Shown: positions 17,444 to 25,430 of the stretch, one piece after another
How positions within the stretch are numbered: position 1 is the stretch's first letter
Layout of the letters: every line of letters starts with the position of its first letter
Assembly (NCBI RefSeq): GCF_026262505.1
Contig: NC_067205.1
Coordinates: 3,038,001-3,102,000, forward strand
Reading direction: 5' to 3'
Source: Trichomonas vaginalis G3
Lineage: Eukaryota > Parabasalia > Trichomonadida > Trichomonadidae
Length of the DNA: 64,000 nucleotides
Notes under the pieces: generated by a model
The model's database searches: none
What the model saw: the letters and a program-made list of their open reading frames with translations, nothing else
What the model was told of the DNA's origin: nothing
Program-made: the position numbers and the translations under genes

Positions 17444-17638
17444 ATGTCCGAAGACTCGAAGGTGCAACACTTCCAAAATACCGACGAACTCAGAAGAGCA
17501 GCATGGCAGTATCTTCTTGACAACTTCTTTGAGTTCTCCAGGTACACCTTGGAAAATGCTGAAGAACTCCGACACAGAGAATTTGGAGAAATTGCACTCC
17601 AATACTACCTTGACAAACAAAGGGTAAACAAAGGGTAA
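17444..17638 (+). CDS. Small helical Polinton protein
   Basis: 64 residues, MSEDSKVQHFQNTDELRRA, predominantly helical and acidic-aromatic. The ATG follows AAAAAGTGTCATTTTTTC, an initiator-like TCATTT block. It begins a run of short genes (17.4-21 kb) that are richer in G+C than the rest of element 1. Function unknown. Confidence 0.5.
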   Translation: MSEDSKVQHFQNTDELRRAAWQYLLDNFFEFSRYTLENAEELRHREFGEIALQYYLDKQRVNKG

Positions 17639-17678
17639 AATAAGACTAAAAACTTAACGTTTAAAAAGTGACATTTTT

Positions 17679-17879
17679 ATGAGCTCCGAGTCACCGAGAA
17701 AACTTGGTCAGATGTTAGCAGCTTACTTCCCTGAGGAGGATGGAAGCGTTACATACGTAAGGTTCAAAAACAACGAACCTGGAATTGCGTACAAAATTCG
17801 CAATTACATGACCATGGAAGAGTACGAAAGGTTCCTACAAGAGAAACCAGCTCTAAACAACTCAGAAAAGAAAGAATAA
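17679..17879 (+). CDS. Small Polinton protein of unknown function
   Basis: 66 residues: MSSESPRKLGQMLAAYF, then GSVTYVRFKNNEPG, then a short helical YMTMEEYERFLQEK. The start follows AAAAAGTGACATTTTT. Converges with the minus-strand Pro-rich gene. No family recognised. Confidence 0.5.
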   Translation: MSSESPRKLGQMLAAYFPEEDGSVTYVRFKNNEPGIAYKIRNYMTMEEYERFLQEKPALNNSEKKE

Positions 17880-17907
17880 AAAGTTTAACTCGTAATTGTT
17901 TATTTTT

Positions 17908-18480
17908 TTACTTGTATGGGCAAGCTGCAAGAATGAAGTCGACTATCTCAGTCTTTGTTTTGACGAGCTGGACGGCTCTTGCGAGTACGTCTGTTTTGCG
18001 GTCTCCAGCTGGTGTCTGACCTTCGTAATTGCGCATGTTCTTGAGAGCTCCAACTGTAAATGGTTGTAGGATGAAGAGTCTCTCAGACTGCTTGAGGTAG
18101 TCTTCACGGTCACGAACCGAATCTGTGGTACGAGTCGAATCGGTCGATTTGAGGGAAGAGAGTGAGAGCCTGTCTTCTTCCATTGGGGTAGTAGCATACT
18201 CTTTGCGTAAGCGGTTCAGACCTTCCTCGAACTCTTGGTCTCTCTTGGATTGAGATTGGAATTGTGGGGCAGGGTTTTGCATAAACATCCAAGGGTTGGG
18301 GAAGTAAGGCATAGGCTGAGGGAGGGTAGTTCGGGAAGCCTTGTGGTAGGTAGTAACCTTGAGGTGGAAATTGGTAGTAATGGAGGACTTGCTGGAACTG
18401 AGGTTGCTGAGGTGCAGGGGCTGGTGCTTTAGGTTCCTCTGGTTTGGGAATGGACTCGGTTGGTGGGACGTCGGACATTC
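17908..18480 (-). pseudogene. Pro/Gln-rich protein region (element 1), broken
   Basis: Minus-strand coding sequence starting MSDVPPTESIPKPEEPKAP at 18480, with a Pro/Tyr/Gln-rich first half (QFQQVLHYYQFPPQGYYLP). The other end of the region encodes a charged, more globular part with LKNMRNYEGQTPAGDR and ILAACPYK. About one break. It could be a disordered scaffold or capsid-internal protein; not recognised. It shares its promoter region with the gene starting at 18748. Confidence 0.45.
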
Positions 18481-18487
18481 GTTTGTG

Positions 18488-18747
18488 TCCTGTGGGATGG
18501 AAAATATTTTTCTGTCGGAAGAAAAAACTTTTTCTGTCGGAAGGAAAAACTTTTTCTGTCGGAAGAAAAAACTTTTTCTGTCGGAAGGAAAAACTTTTTC
18601 TGAAGTTCGACCAAAAAGTTCTCAATTTTCGAAAATTTGAATGGTTTACGGACGGACAACTGGAAGAGTTCTTCCTGTCGTCGGGAAAATTTTTTCCCTT
18701 TGTCCGGAAAATTTTTTCCAGTTGTCGGGAAAATATTTTCCTGTCGG
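18488..18747. promoter_or_regulatory. Bidirectional promoter with iterated GTCGG boxes
   Basis: Between two divergent starts lie four near-identical 23-26 base repeats containing CTTTTTCTGTCGGAAG (about 18510-18600). On the other side are three or four GTCGGGAAAATTTTTTCC-like repeats (about 18677-18740), ending CTGTCGGATGG at the plus-strand ATG. The GTCGGA core with flanking A and T tracts is dyad-like. The arrangement looks like regulator or transcription-start repeats serving both genes. Confidence 0.5.
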
Positions 18748-19137
18748 ATGGAAGGACTCGGAATACCAGAAGGATTTGACGAGGCAATTTACCTTATAGA
18801 GATAAATGAAGTTGTTAAGCAGTACTTGCGCAGGGTAATGAAGCCCAAGGTCAAGTTCACCGCTATTTCTGGAAGGGCTGCCTTGAATCTCGAGACTTCG
18901 ACTGGAATTCCAATTCAAATACCAGAAAAAACTCCTTTCGACGACATAAAGGACGCCAAAAGAGAAACTCTTGTTAAGTTCCTAAACAAACGTCCTTGGA
19001 TAAAAATACCAAACAAGGAGAACCCCCTACCCCATATGAAATTGGCAATTCAGTCTCTCCTTCACTTCTCGGGTCAGCCGTTCTACATAACCTGTGAAGG
19101 CGACATCCAACCAGTTCAGTCAACCTTAACGTTTTGA
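18748..19137 (+). CDS. Small Polinton protein of unknown function
   Basis: 129 residues from the ATG at 18748 (MEGLGIPEGFDEAIYLIEI); upstream in-frame sequence is promoter repeats, not protein. It is mixed alpha/beta with a basic middle (KQYLRRVMKPKVKF) and a motif-free end. It is one of a closely packed run of plus-strand genes. Unknown function. Confidence 0.55.
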   Translation: MEGLGIPEGFDEAIYLIEINEVVKQYLRRVMKPKVKFTAISGRAALNLETSTGIPIQIPEKTPFDDIKDAKRETLVKFLNKRPWIKIPNKENPLPHMKLAIQSLLHFSGQPFYITCEGDIQPVQSTLTF

Positions 19138-19164
19138 GTAAAAACATTTTTTTTCATTTTTTGA

Positions 19165-19749
19165 ATGAAGCAAGTTAAATTCGTCCCACACCAATCTCAA
19201 TGGACCGATGAAGAGTTTCAAGCCATGGTTGAAGGCGTTGAGAACGACATAGACGGCGAACTTGAAGGAGCTCAAACCACAATTGCAACCAAAATTGCAG
19301 AGGTCAAGGAACAGATAGCTCCACTTAAAGCTACCAAAGCTACTCTTGACCTCATGGATAGTTACCGTTTAGATGTCAAGAGTGGAATAAGACAATTAAA
19401 ATTAAAACTTCTAAACTACGAAGCTATACTCCAAAAGTTAGCAGAAATGAGAAGACTTTACCAGAGCTACTTACATGTAAGGGACTTACCTTCAAGCAGT
19501 CCGACCAAAGATGAATTTTCTGACATTGTCCCAATTTTGTCCGAAAGTCAGCTCAGATGTTTTGAACTGCTCCCAACATATCCAGAATATGAACGTTTGC
19601 CTGAACTCTTCCGCAATCTCAAAAAACGTTTTTTGGTTCTCATGTTCGAAACTTTTATCGGAAGAGACAACAAACGTTCAGAAGAAGAACAAGATATTAT
19701 TTTAAACTTGTTGTATGACATAACTGTCATAACAAGCTTTTTGAAGTAA
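19165..19749 (+). CDS. Coiled-coil Polinton protein
   Basis: 194 residues starting MKQVKFVPHQSQWTDEEF. A helical coiled coil spans ~40-110 (TTIATKIAEVKEQIAPLKATK, then LKLLNYEAILQKLAEMRR). A Pro/Ser hinge and a second helical region (LPELFRNLKKRFLVLMFETF) follow. It could be a fibre base, scaffold or terminal-protein-like factor; no family recognised. TTTTCATTTTTTGA precedes the ATG as an initiator. The following gene also starts with a coiled coil, so they may interact. Confidence 0.55.
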   Translation: MKQVKFVPHQSQWTDEEFQAMVEGVENDIDGELEGAQTTIATKIAEVKEQIAPLKATKATLDLMDSYRLDVKSGIRQLKLKLLNYEAILQKLAEMRRLYQSYLHVRDLPSSSPTKDEFSDIVPILSESQLRCFELLPTYPEYERLPELFRNLKKRFLVLMFETFIGRDNKRSEEEQDIILNLLYDITVITSFLK

Positions 19750-19780
19750 AACCGTCATTCTCAAACCACTTCATTTTTCG

Positions 19781-20479
19781 ATGTCCGAACAAGCACCGAA
19801 GCCGAACACAATGGCAGATGTCCTTTCAAGGTTGCCAGACAAGCGCCCAGTTCAACTTCAAATTGCCCAATTGAAAGCTCATCTGACAAACACCATTAAG
19901 ACTCTCCAAAGTAGTCTTATGACAGAGATGACCAATCTCAAAGCCAATGTCCTCACGAACCAAGCTTCCAATGAGAAAGTCCTGAACGATTTCGCGGAAA
20001 CCTTGCGCAATTACGAGAGGGAGAACCGAGACCTTGCCAGACTCATCTACCGTTTCTTCGAAGAGATAGACGCCATCTGGAAGGTACTCGGAAAGGACAG
20101 AACATGCAACACCGTACTTCGTGAACACAGAATTGCCGAAGGTATTATCAAAGAAGAGGAAGAAGAGGAAGAAGAGGAAGAAGAGGAAGAAGAGAAACAC
20201 GAAGAAGAGGAAGTTTGGGCAACCCTTGTTGCCGATGACGGTTACGAAATTTCCCAACCCTACCCATACCAAATCCGCAACAGGGAGACCGGTAAGGTTC
20301 TTACCCCAGTCCTCAACAACTTGGGACACTTGAACCTTAACCTTCGAAATTACGGTTCAATTTCCATGGGAAGGCTTGTCGGTATGCAATGGGTTCCAAA
20401 TCCAGACAAGAAGACGAGGGTCAGACACATTGACGGTGACAAGCTCAACAACCGTAAGGAGAACCTCGAGTGGTTCTAA
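19781..20479 (+). CDS. Coiled-coil protein with C-terminal HNH/NUMOD-like DNA-binding module
   Basis: 232 residues. N-terminal helices (~20-110) are followed by a 17-residue Glu run, then ~75 residues reading YEISQPYPYQIRN...GKVL, GHLNLNLRNYGSISMGRLVG and RHIDGDKLNNRKENLEW. That order (a NUMOD4-like strand pair, then the HxDG-x-NN-x-NLEW block) is the HNH_3 layout of phage homing endonucleases and related DNA-binding proteins. Whether it cuts DNA or only binds it cannot be told. The start follows TTCATTTTTCGATG. Confidence 0.7.
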   Translation: MSEQAPKPNTMADVLSRLPDKRPVQLQIAQLKAHLTNTIKTLQSSLMTEMTNLKANVLTNQASNEKVLNDFAETLRNYERENRDLARLIYRFFEEIDAIWKVLGKDRTCNTVLREHRIAEGIIKEEEEEEEEEEEEEEKHEEEEVWATLVADDGYEISQPYPYQIRNRETGKVLTPVLNNLGHLNLNLRNYGSISMGRLVGMQWVPNPDKKTRVRHIDGDKLNNRKENLEWF

Positions 20480-20531
20480 GAGTAAAAAAAAATTTTTATT
20501 TTAGGGGGAAACCCCAAGTAAATTTAGGTGT

Positions 20532-20795
20532 TTATTTGGATAAGTATGTTAAATTAAGGGTAATTTGCAAAATTAGCTCCCGACCTTTGAATTGGGCTCT
20601 TTCGTTATCCCAGTTGCGTAGGAGGTCGTCCCAGAGGAGTTGGTAGAATTGCCAATCCAAGGACGATTTGTCCTCCCAGGCATTGAGGATGTACTGCTCG
20701 TAGAGTTTCATGACCTCTGCCTTGCACCAGACACCCTCTCCCTTGGAACGTAAGGCTTCTTCGAAGTGCTCGAATGCGATTGGCTGCGTGACCAT
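20532..20795 (-). CDS. Small helical Polinton protein
   Basis: 87 residues from the ATG at 20795 (MVTQPIAFEHFEEALRSK). An in-frame ATG four codons upstream lies inside the TCATTTC initiator and is less likely. Rich in Trp and Leu (EDKSSLDWQFYQLLWDDLL), helical. Function unknown. It diverges from the next gene with only 30 bases between start codons. Confidence 0.5.
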   Translation of the reverse strand: MVTQPIAFEHFEEALRSKGEGVWCKAEVMKLYEQYILNAWEDKSSLDWQFYQLLWDDLLRNWDNERAQFKGRELILQITLNLTYLSK

Positions 20796-20825
20796 CCGAA
20801 ATGACACTTTTTGTCCGTTTGGTCA
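20796..20825. promoter_or_regulatory. 30-base shared divergent promoter
   Basis: The start codons of two opposed genes lie only 30 bases apart. Read toward the minus gene the interval contains ACAAAAAGTGTCATTTCGG, whose TCATTT is an initiator match; read the other way it gives GACACTTTTTGTCCG. One small block must serve both directions, unless one of the genes is not real. Confidence 0.45.
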
Positions 20826-21071
20826 ATGTTTGTGTCTCGTGCCATAGTCGATGAAAATACAGACAAACAGGTTATATATGAGTTTGAGACCAAGAATGGT
20901 GTAACTCGACCTGTCCGATTCAAAGACTCCGAGGGCGACCATGAAATTAAACGGAAATTAGCTAGGAAGGAATATAAAATGGACTGGTTGCCACCACCTC
21001 CACCTCCACCACCTTTACCTGTTCCTCAAGTAAATAAGCCTTTCCCGTTCCCAAGAATTCCCACATTTTAA
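20826..21071 (+). CDS. Small protein with polyproline stretch
   Basis: 81 residues from the ATG at 20826 (MFVSRAIVDENTDK). A short beta-rich part (VIYEFETKNGVTRPVRF) and a charged helix are followed by WLPPPPPPPPLPVPQ. Polyproline of this kind binds SH3/WW/profilin-type domains. It converges with the polymerase gene (22 bases between stops). Function unknown. Confidence 0.5.
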   Translation: MFVSRAIVDENTDKQVIYEFETKNGVTRPVRFKDSEGDHEIKRKLARKEYKMDWLPPPPPPPPLPVPQVNKPFPFPRIPTF

Positions 21072-21093
21072 TTCAAATTCGAATAAAAATTTT

Positions 21094-23247
21094 TTATTTC
21101 ATGCAATGTTTTATTTCTGTGCCGTCTTCAAGTATGCCCCAGTACTTACGCTTGGAGAGGACATGAACTTCGGTGAAAATTTTGTCCAATTTGAATTGAC
21201 CCATCTTTTCACCGACCATACCCATTTCAATGAGTTTGTTGTACCCTTCTTCGTTCGTCATGAGTGCGTCAATGTTCTCATAGTAAACCTTGACTTTCGA
21301 TTTGACTTCGGAGAAGAATTTGTTGTAGTTGTCAAGGACTGCCTTTGCGAACTGAGGGTAAGACCAATGTTCGACAATAGGTTTTAATGTGGTTACTAAG
21401 CCACTTTGACCTTGAGTGAATTCGTACTTCAAAACAAAAGGAGAAAACCTTTCAACAAAGTTGTCGACCTTCTCATAATGTTTACTCTTCATCTCTTGAG
21501 GTTTCTTAATGGAATATCCCCATGTCGAATTCATAAGCAATTTGAGTGTCATTGCAAGTTTGGGGTTTGAAGCTTTCCTAATATCATACAGTTGTTGTAT
21601 GACTTTTCCAACTGTATAGTTCCTTCCCGGGAACTCACCATCTTCGTTTGGAATTCCAGTCGGAATATATTGGACAAACCTCATGTATGCAGCGTTAAGG
21701 TCGACATAGTATATCTTTTCGTTTGAGTCGAACTTGTCGCAACCAATTGGTCCAGTTTGTGGAAATTCAAGTGAGTCTCTTATCTTCTGAGAAACTTCTC
21801 CTGTTATCTCATAAACATCGTCGAAGCAACCTGTTTCATATAAAACCTTCTGACCTAACTCAGATGCTCTCCAATACAATTTGACGTCAATTGGATGTCT
21901 CAATGGAAGTTTGTTTATAGCATCTTGAAGTTCTTGCAACCTCATTGGAAGTTCTTCTGGTTCAGGTTGGTATCCGAACAATCCAACTCCTTTTGGAATT
22001 GTGTACTTCTTTTGTACTAGAACTTTGTCTGGAACAACTTTTGGTCTTGCTAACAGTGAAAAGTTTGTTTCGTCTTTTGGTACAAAAGTTTCTGTCAGCT
22101 TGTCATCTGGAATTGGTTCCAACAAACCTTTCTCGAAAAGAATGTTTACAGCTCTGACAATGTTGCACTTGCCTTTTCCGAACAATGGGTTTGTAAGACT
22201 TTCGTTCAACATGAAGTGGTTGTGGACAATTGCAATCTTCAACCATGGTAAATTGAACTCAACAACATAGTCGTCATGTGAAGAACCTTTAGCTGTAGGT
22301 ATGTTGACTCGGATATTGACATTTGCCAACGGTGCAATTTTTGCCAATTGACCTCTGAGAATGTACCTTGTCTTCACACATGACTCAAGATACTTCATCT
22401 TCTCTTCTGTAACAAGACCAGAGTTCCTGAGACATGTAAGAATGCAAGGTTCGTTGACAATTGTTTCAATTGAATTGTAAATTCCATACCTTGTCAAGTC
22501 AATGTCAGACTTATTTATGAACGGGAAGTATCCAGCATGTTGTCTGACTGCTTGAGGGTTAGGTTGGTACCATTCGAACTTGACACTTGCAATTCCTTCA
22601 ATTGCATTCAAAATGTCTGAGTCGGAGTCAACCATTTGTTCTCTCTTTGTAGTCTTGAAAGCGTCAAGAAGTTTTGCAGCTGTTTGTTCATTGCCATTTG
22701 CATAGTAAATGTGACCATCCAAATCTGTTATGGTCAATCTGAGATTGTATCCTTTCTTATTTCCGTCTTGAATTGCAGCAAGTACTCCCATGAAGCCTTC
22801 TTTGTTCTTTCCTTCGTCAAAGTTTACTGTAAAGGTTCGACCAGATGTAATTTGACTTCTAACTTCACGATACTTCTCATATGCATATCTTGTTCTTTCC
22901 ATGGGAGCATGACCATCCTCTGCACTACCTTTTTTCCTTCTCAAAGGATGCAATTGTTCGTCATGTTTCCAGTAGAATCTGGCAAAGCCGTCGTGTCCTT
23001 CAACTTGAGGTTCACTAACATCGAAAGGCATGTCCATAAGACGTTCTTCTTCTAACCTCTCTAGTCTGTTTGGATAATTTGCACGTGCTGTTTCCAAATC
23101 CATTTCGTAGCGAAGACCAGCCAGTTTGTCATAGACTTTTATGGGTCTTCCCTTCCTATATTTAAACTTCTTCGAAACTCTCCAACCATATCTTTGCAAC
23201 TCTGCTTTTATTCTAGCAGACTTTCTATCCATTCTATATGGGGGCAT
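21094..23247 (-). CDS. B-family DNA polymerase of the protein-primed (Polinton) type
   Basis: 717 residues. Palm motifs in the last third are in order: motif A YYVDLNAAYM (~530), motif B LKLLMNSTWGY (~585), and a motif-C-like VYYENIDALMTNEEG (~672), followed by a KRKYWGI strand. The first ~450 residues hold an unusual basic start (ARIKAELQRYGWRVSKKFKYRK) and segments in which I could not place the usual exonuclease motifs. It replicates the element, priming from a terminal protein in known relatives. It is followed on the minus strand upstream by small genes and converges with the polyproline gene. Confidence 0.8.
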   Translation of the reverse strand: MPPYRMDRKSARIKAELQRYGWRVSKKFKYRKGRPIKVYDKLAGLRYEMDLETARANYPNRLERLEEERLMDMPFDVSEPQVEGHDGFARFYWKHDEQLHPLRRKKGSAEDGHAPMERTRYAYEKYREVRSQITSGRTFTVNFDEGKNKEGFMGVLAAIQDGNKKGYNLRLTITDLDGHIYYANGNEQTAAKLLDAFKTTKREQMVDSDSDILNAIEGIASVKFEWYQPNPQAVRQHAGYFPFINKSDIDLTRYGIYNSIETIVNEPCILTCLRNSGLVTEEKMKYLESCVKTRYILRGQLAKIAPLANVNIRVNIPTAKGSSHDDYVVEFNLPWLKIAIVHNHFMLNESLTNPLFGKGKCNIVRAVNILFEKGLLEPIPDDKLTETFVPKDETNFSLLARPKVVPDKVLVQKKYTIPKGVGLFGYQPEPEELPMRLQELQDAINKLPLRHPIDVKLYWRASELGQKVLYETGCFDDVYEITGEVSQKIRDSLEFPQTGPIGCDKFDSNEKIYYVDLNAAYMRFVQYIPTGIPNEDGEFPGRNYTVGKVIQQLYDIRKASNPKLAMTLKLLMNSTWGYSIKKPQEMKSKHYEKVDNFVERFSPFVLKYEFTQGQSGLVTTLKPIVEHWSYPQFAKAVLDNYNKFFSEVKSKVKVYYENIDALMTNEEGYNKLIEMGMVGEKMGQFKLDKIFTEVHVLSKRKYWGILEDGTEIKHCMK

Positions 23248-23277
23248 TTTTATAAAAATAAAAAAATATTTTTTTCT

Positions 23278-23649
23278 TTACTTTACATAACCGCCTGCTG
23301 CCATAAGTCTTTGACGCCAACCCATACCAGCTAATGAAGGTTGACTTGGTTTAGTTTCCAAACTAAACTTTGGTTTTGGTTTATCTTCAGTTTTTGGTTT
23401 TTCTTCTTCTATCGGTTTTTCGTCACTTTTCGGTTCCTCTGACTTTACCTCACCTGCAGGAACAGTTGTGTCGTCAACATCTTCATAAATATCATATGCC
23501 ATTTGTTTTTGTTTTCCTTTCAACTTTTTGTGTTTGTTGTAAAGTTTAGAATATTTCGACTCTAAGTCAATGAGATGTTCTATAATGAACTGTTGGTCAG
23601 TGAAGTAAACTTTTCCATCTGTTGTCTCGAAAGCTCCTTCAGACTTCAA
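23278..23649 (-). CDS. Small charged Polinton protein
   Basis: 123 residues: a helical start (DQQFIIEHLIDLESKYSKLYN), a long Lys/Glu/Pro-rich middle (EEKPKTEDKPKPKFSL), and a C-terminus GMGWRQRLMAAGGYVK. It lies just upstream of the polymerase on the same strand, where a terminal protein or polymerase accessory factor could sit; there is no motif proof. Its first codons overlap the end of the neighbouring frame by four bases. Confidence 0.4.
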   Translation of the reverse strand: MKSEGAFETTDGKVYFTDQQFIIEHLIDLESKYSKLYNKHKKLKGKQKQMAYDIYEDVDDTTVPAGEVKSEEPKSDEKPIEEEKPKTEDKPKPKFSLETKPSQPSLAGMGWRQRLMAAGGYVK

Positions 23650-23861
23650 TATTTTATTTGTGAGAGTCTGTTTCTTTTTTGAGATACTGCCGTTCCATTT
23701 CTATGAAAAGTGACTTTGTAGTTAGGGTTTGTATTTCCAGACCTGGCACTTTCTATTATTGAATTTTTCTCTTCATCTGTAAGTTCTTTGACAGGTTTTG
23801 ACAATGGTTCTGAACTTTTTGTTTGTGGTGTCAAATCTACCGTTTCAACTTCTTCGGTCAT
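23646..23861 (-). CDS. Small polar Polinton protein
   Basis: 71 residues: MTEEVETVDLTPQTKSS, then ELTDEEKNSIIESARSG, then a basic NYKVTFHRNGTAVSQKRN end. The start is preceded by TTTTTTACTGAGATGAA, a leader repeated before the next gene upstream. Unknown function; it may belong with the adjacent small frame. Confidence 0.4.
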   Translation of the reverse strand: MTEEVETVDLTPQTKSSEPLSKPVKELTDEEKNSIIESARSGNTNPNYKVTFHRNGTAVSQKRNRLSQIKY

Positions 23862-24051
23862 TTCATCTCAGTAAAAAATTTTAGTTTGGTTTGTTTTCAA
23901 CTGGTTGTTTAGGTTTTTTAAGTCGGTCTAAAACTTCCTGAGGTATAGGAAGAACTTGACAAACACGTGTGTAACTGCTGGAAGCCGACAAATCCATCTT
24001 GAACCCATTTGTCTCAATGCTGTATTGTTCATTTCATCTCAGTAAAAAACT
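23862..24051 (-). other. Repeated start leader and a very small minus-strand frame
   Basis: TTTTTTACTGAGATGAAATG occurs twice on the minus strand, ending at ATGs at 23861 and about 24030, so it is a shared start region. Between the two is a short coding-like frame beginning MNNTALRQMGSRWIC. It is probably a small gene relic. Confidence 0.35.
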
Positions 24052-24454
24052 TTACATTCCCCACGTTTGAGGCGGTTGAGGTTGGTTATTGTTTACCCAT
24101 TGTTGTGCATGGTTATATCCTCTGTTAAAGAATCTTTCACCTTGGTCCATATAGTGTCCTGCTTGGTTATAGTAGTCATTTGCTTTGTTATAATAGTTTC
24201 CTGCTTGTCTTCCTACATTGTCCATCCATCCTTGAACTTTTCCTCTTGTTTTCAGGATTTGGAATAAGATTTGTTGCATCTCGTGCTACATCCCAACCTT
24301 TCTGTACAGTTTGTATAATAGGTTGTGCTTTCTCTTTCAGTATACCTAATGTACTCAAAATCTTCCTTCCAACTCCAAATACACCTCTGGCTATTGTTCC
24401 CACTGCGGGCAAAAATCTGGATGCAACTCCTGCTAATGCGCCAAATAAACCCAT
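24052..24454 (-). pseudogene. Amphipathic small virion protein region (element 1)
   Basis: Minus-strand coding sequence starting MGLFGALAGVASRFLPAVG at 24454. The first ~35 residues form a Gly/Ala/Leu amphipathic helix (TIARGVFGVGRKILSTLG), a type seen in membrane-active capsid-internal proteins such as adenovirus VI. The rest of the region is Asn/Gln/Tyr-rich (NYYNKANDYYNQAGHYMDQ). About one break. Similar short amphipathic proteins occur at 56909-57421 in element 2. The role in membrane penetration is inference. Confidence 0.45.
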
Positions 24455-24455
24455 T

Positions 24456-25430
24456 TCTTATGGGTTAAAAAATGACGAATCCAAACAAGGACCCTATGTT
24501 TCTAAAGCAACAAAGAAAGCACTCATGATAAAAATCTTTAGTTCAACACCAAATGCTTGGTTTATGGATATCTTGGAAAACATTCCGAGGTATAGAGAAG
24601 ATGGACCACCATACTGGTTAATATTTGTTGGTCAAAACACAAGATACTGTGAAGCCATACCATTATGGTCCAAAAATATTTTAGATGTGAAAACTGCTTT
24701 GACAATATTCGTTGACAAATACCATCCAACAAAACTGACATCTGACTTTGAAAGTTCTTTCAAATCAGATGATGTAAAAAACTATCTGCGTTCAAAAAAT
24801 GTAAACCAATATTTCATTGTCGACCAAAACCATTCTGCTCTTGGTGTCATTGACGGTTGTATAAAAATGTTAAGAGACTTAAACCAACCACAAGGTGGTG
24901 AAGCAAATGAAATGTCATATGACGACAAGTATAGACACTTCTCCATGGCAAAGATGAGACAAGTTTTAAATATTTACAATAACCGTAAACAAAAAGGTTT
25001 GGGAAACCACTCCCCCGAAGAAATGAAAAACAACCCTGACTTAGAGAAAGACTATATATTTAATAATTTAGTCAAAAGAGACAAACAAGAAAGAATGCCG
25101 GGCTTCAAACTTCAGAAAGGTGACAAAGTAAAAATAGAAATACCTAAACGCGACCCATATGAAAATACTATTGACTATGACAACAATGGGAACCCGACAG
25201 GTACTCACATTCGTGTTCGTAAAAATAGAAGAAAGTATACAAGAGAATATTATGAAGTTTTAGGCAAACATGGCAAAATGTACACACTGCAAGCAGAAGA
25301 TAAAACTACTATTGTCAGACCTCGTTTCAAACTTGTCAAAGTTCAAGGTGGTATACTTTCAAAGACAGTTCCTAACAAATATAAGACAACTCCTGACGAA
25401 TATGCTAAAGAAGTTGAAAATGACGACTAA
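24456..25430 (+). CDS. Polinton integrase (retroviral type, rve fold)
   Basis: About 320 residues of open frame; the exact start is uncertain because the frame continues upstream without a clear ATG. The catalytic core has acidic residues in WFMDILEN, LTSDFESSF and VIDGCIKMLRDL, with strand IFVGQNTRYCEAIPL between. It ends in an SH3/chromo-like domain (FKLQKGDKVKIEIPK, then REYYEVLGKHGKMYTL). In Polintons this enzyme inserts the element and produces the short target duplication. Its stop codon overlaps that of the convergent fibre gene. Confidence 0.82.
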   Translation, partial: SYGLKNDESKQGPYVSKATKKALMIKIFSSTPNAWFMDILENIPRYREDGPPYWLIFVGQNTRYCEAIPLWSKNILDVKTALTIFVDKYHPTKLTSDFESSFKSDDVKNYLRSKNVNQYFIVDQNHSALGVIDGCIKMLRDLNQPQGGEANEMSYDDKYRHFSMAKMRQVLNIYNNRKQKGLGNHSPEEMKNNPDLEKDYIFNNLVKRDKQERMPGFKLQKGDKVKIEIPKRDPYENTIDYDNNGNPTGTHIRVRKNRRKYTREYYEVLGKHGKMYTLQAEDKTTIVRPRFKLVKVQGGILSKTVPNKYKTTPDEYAKEVENDD

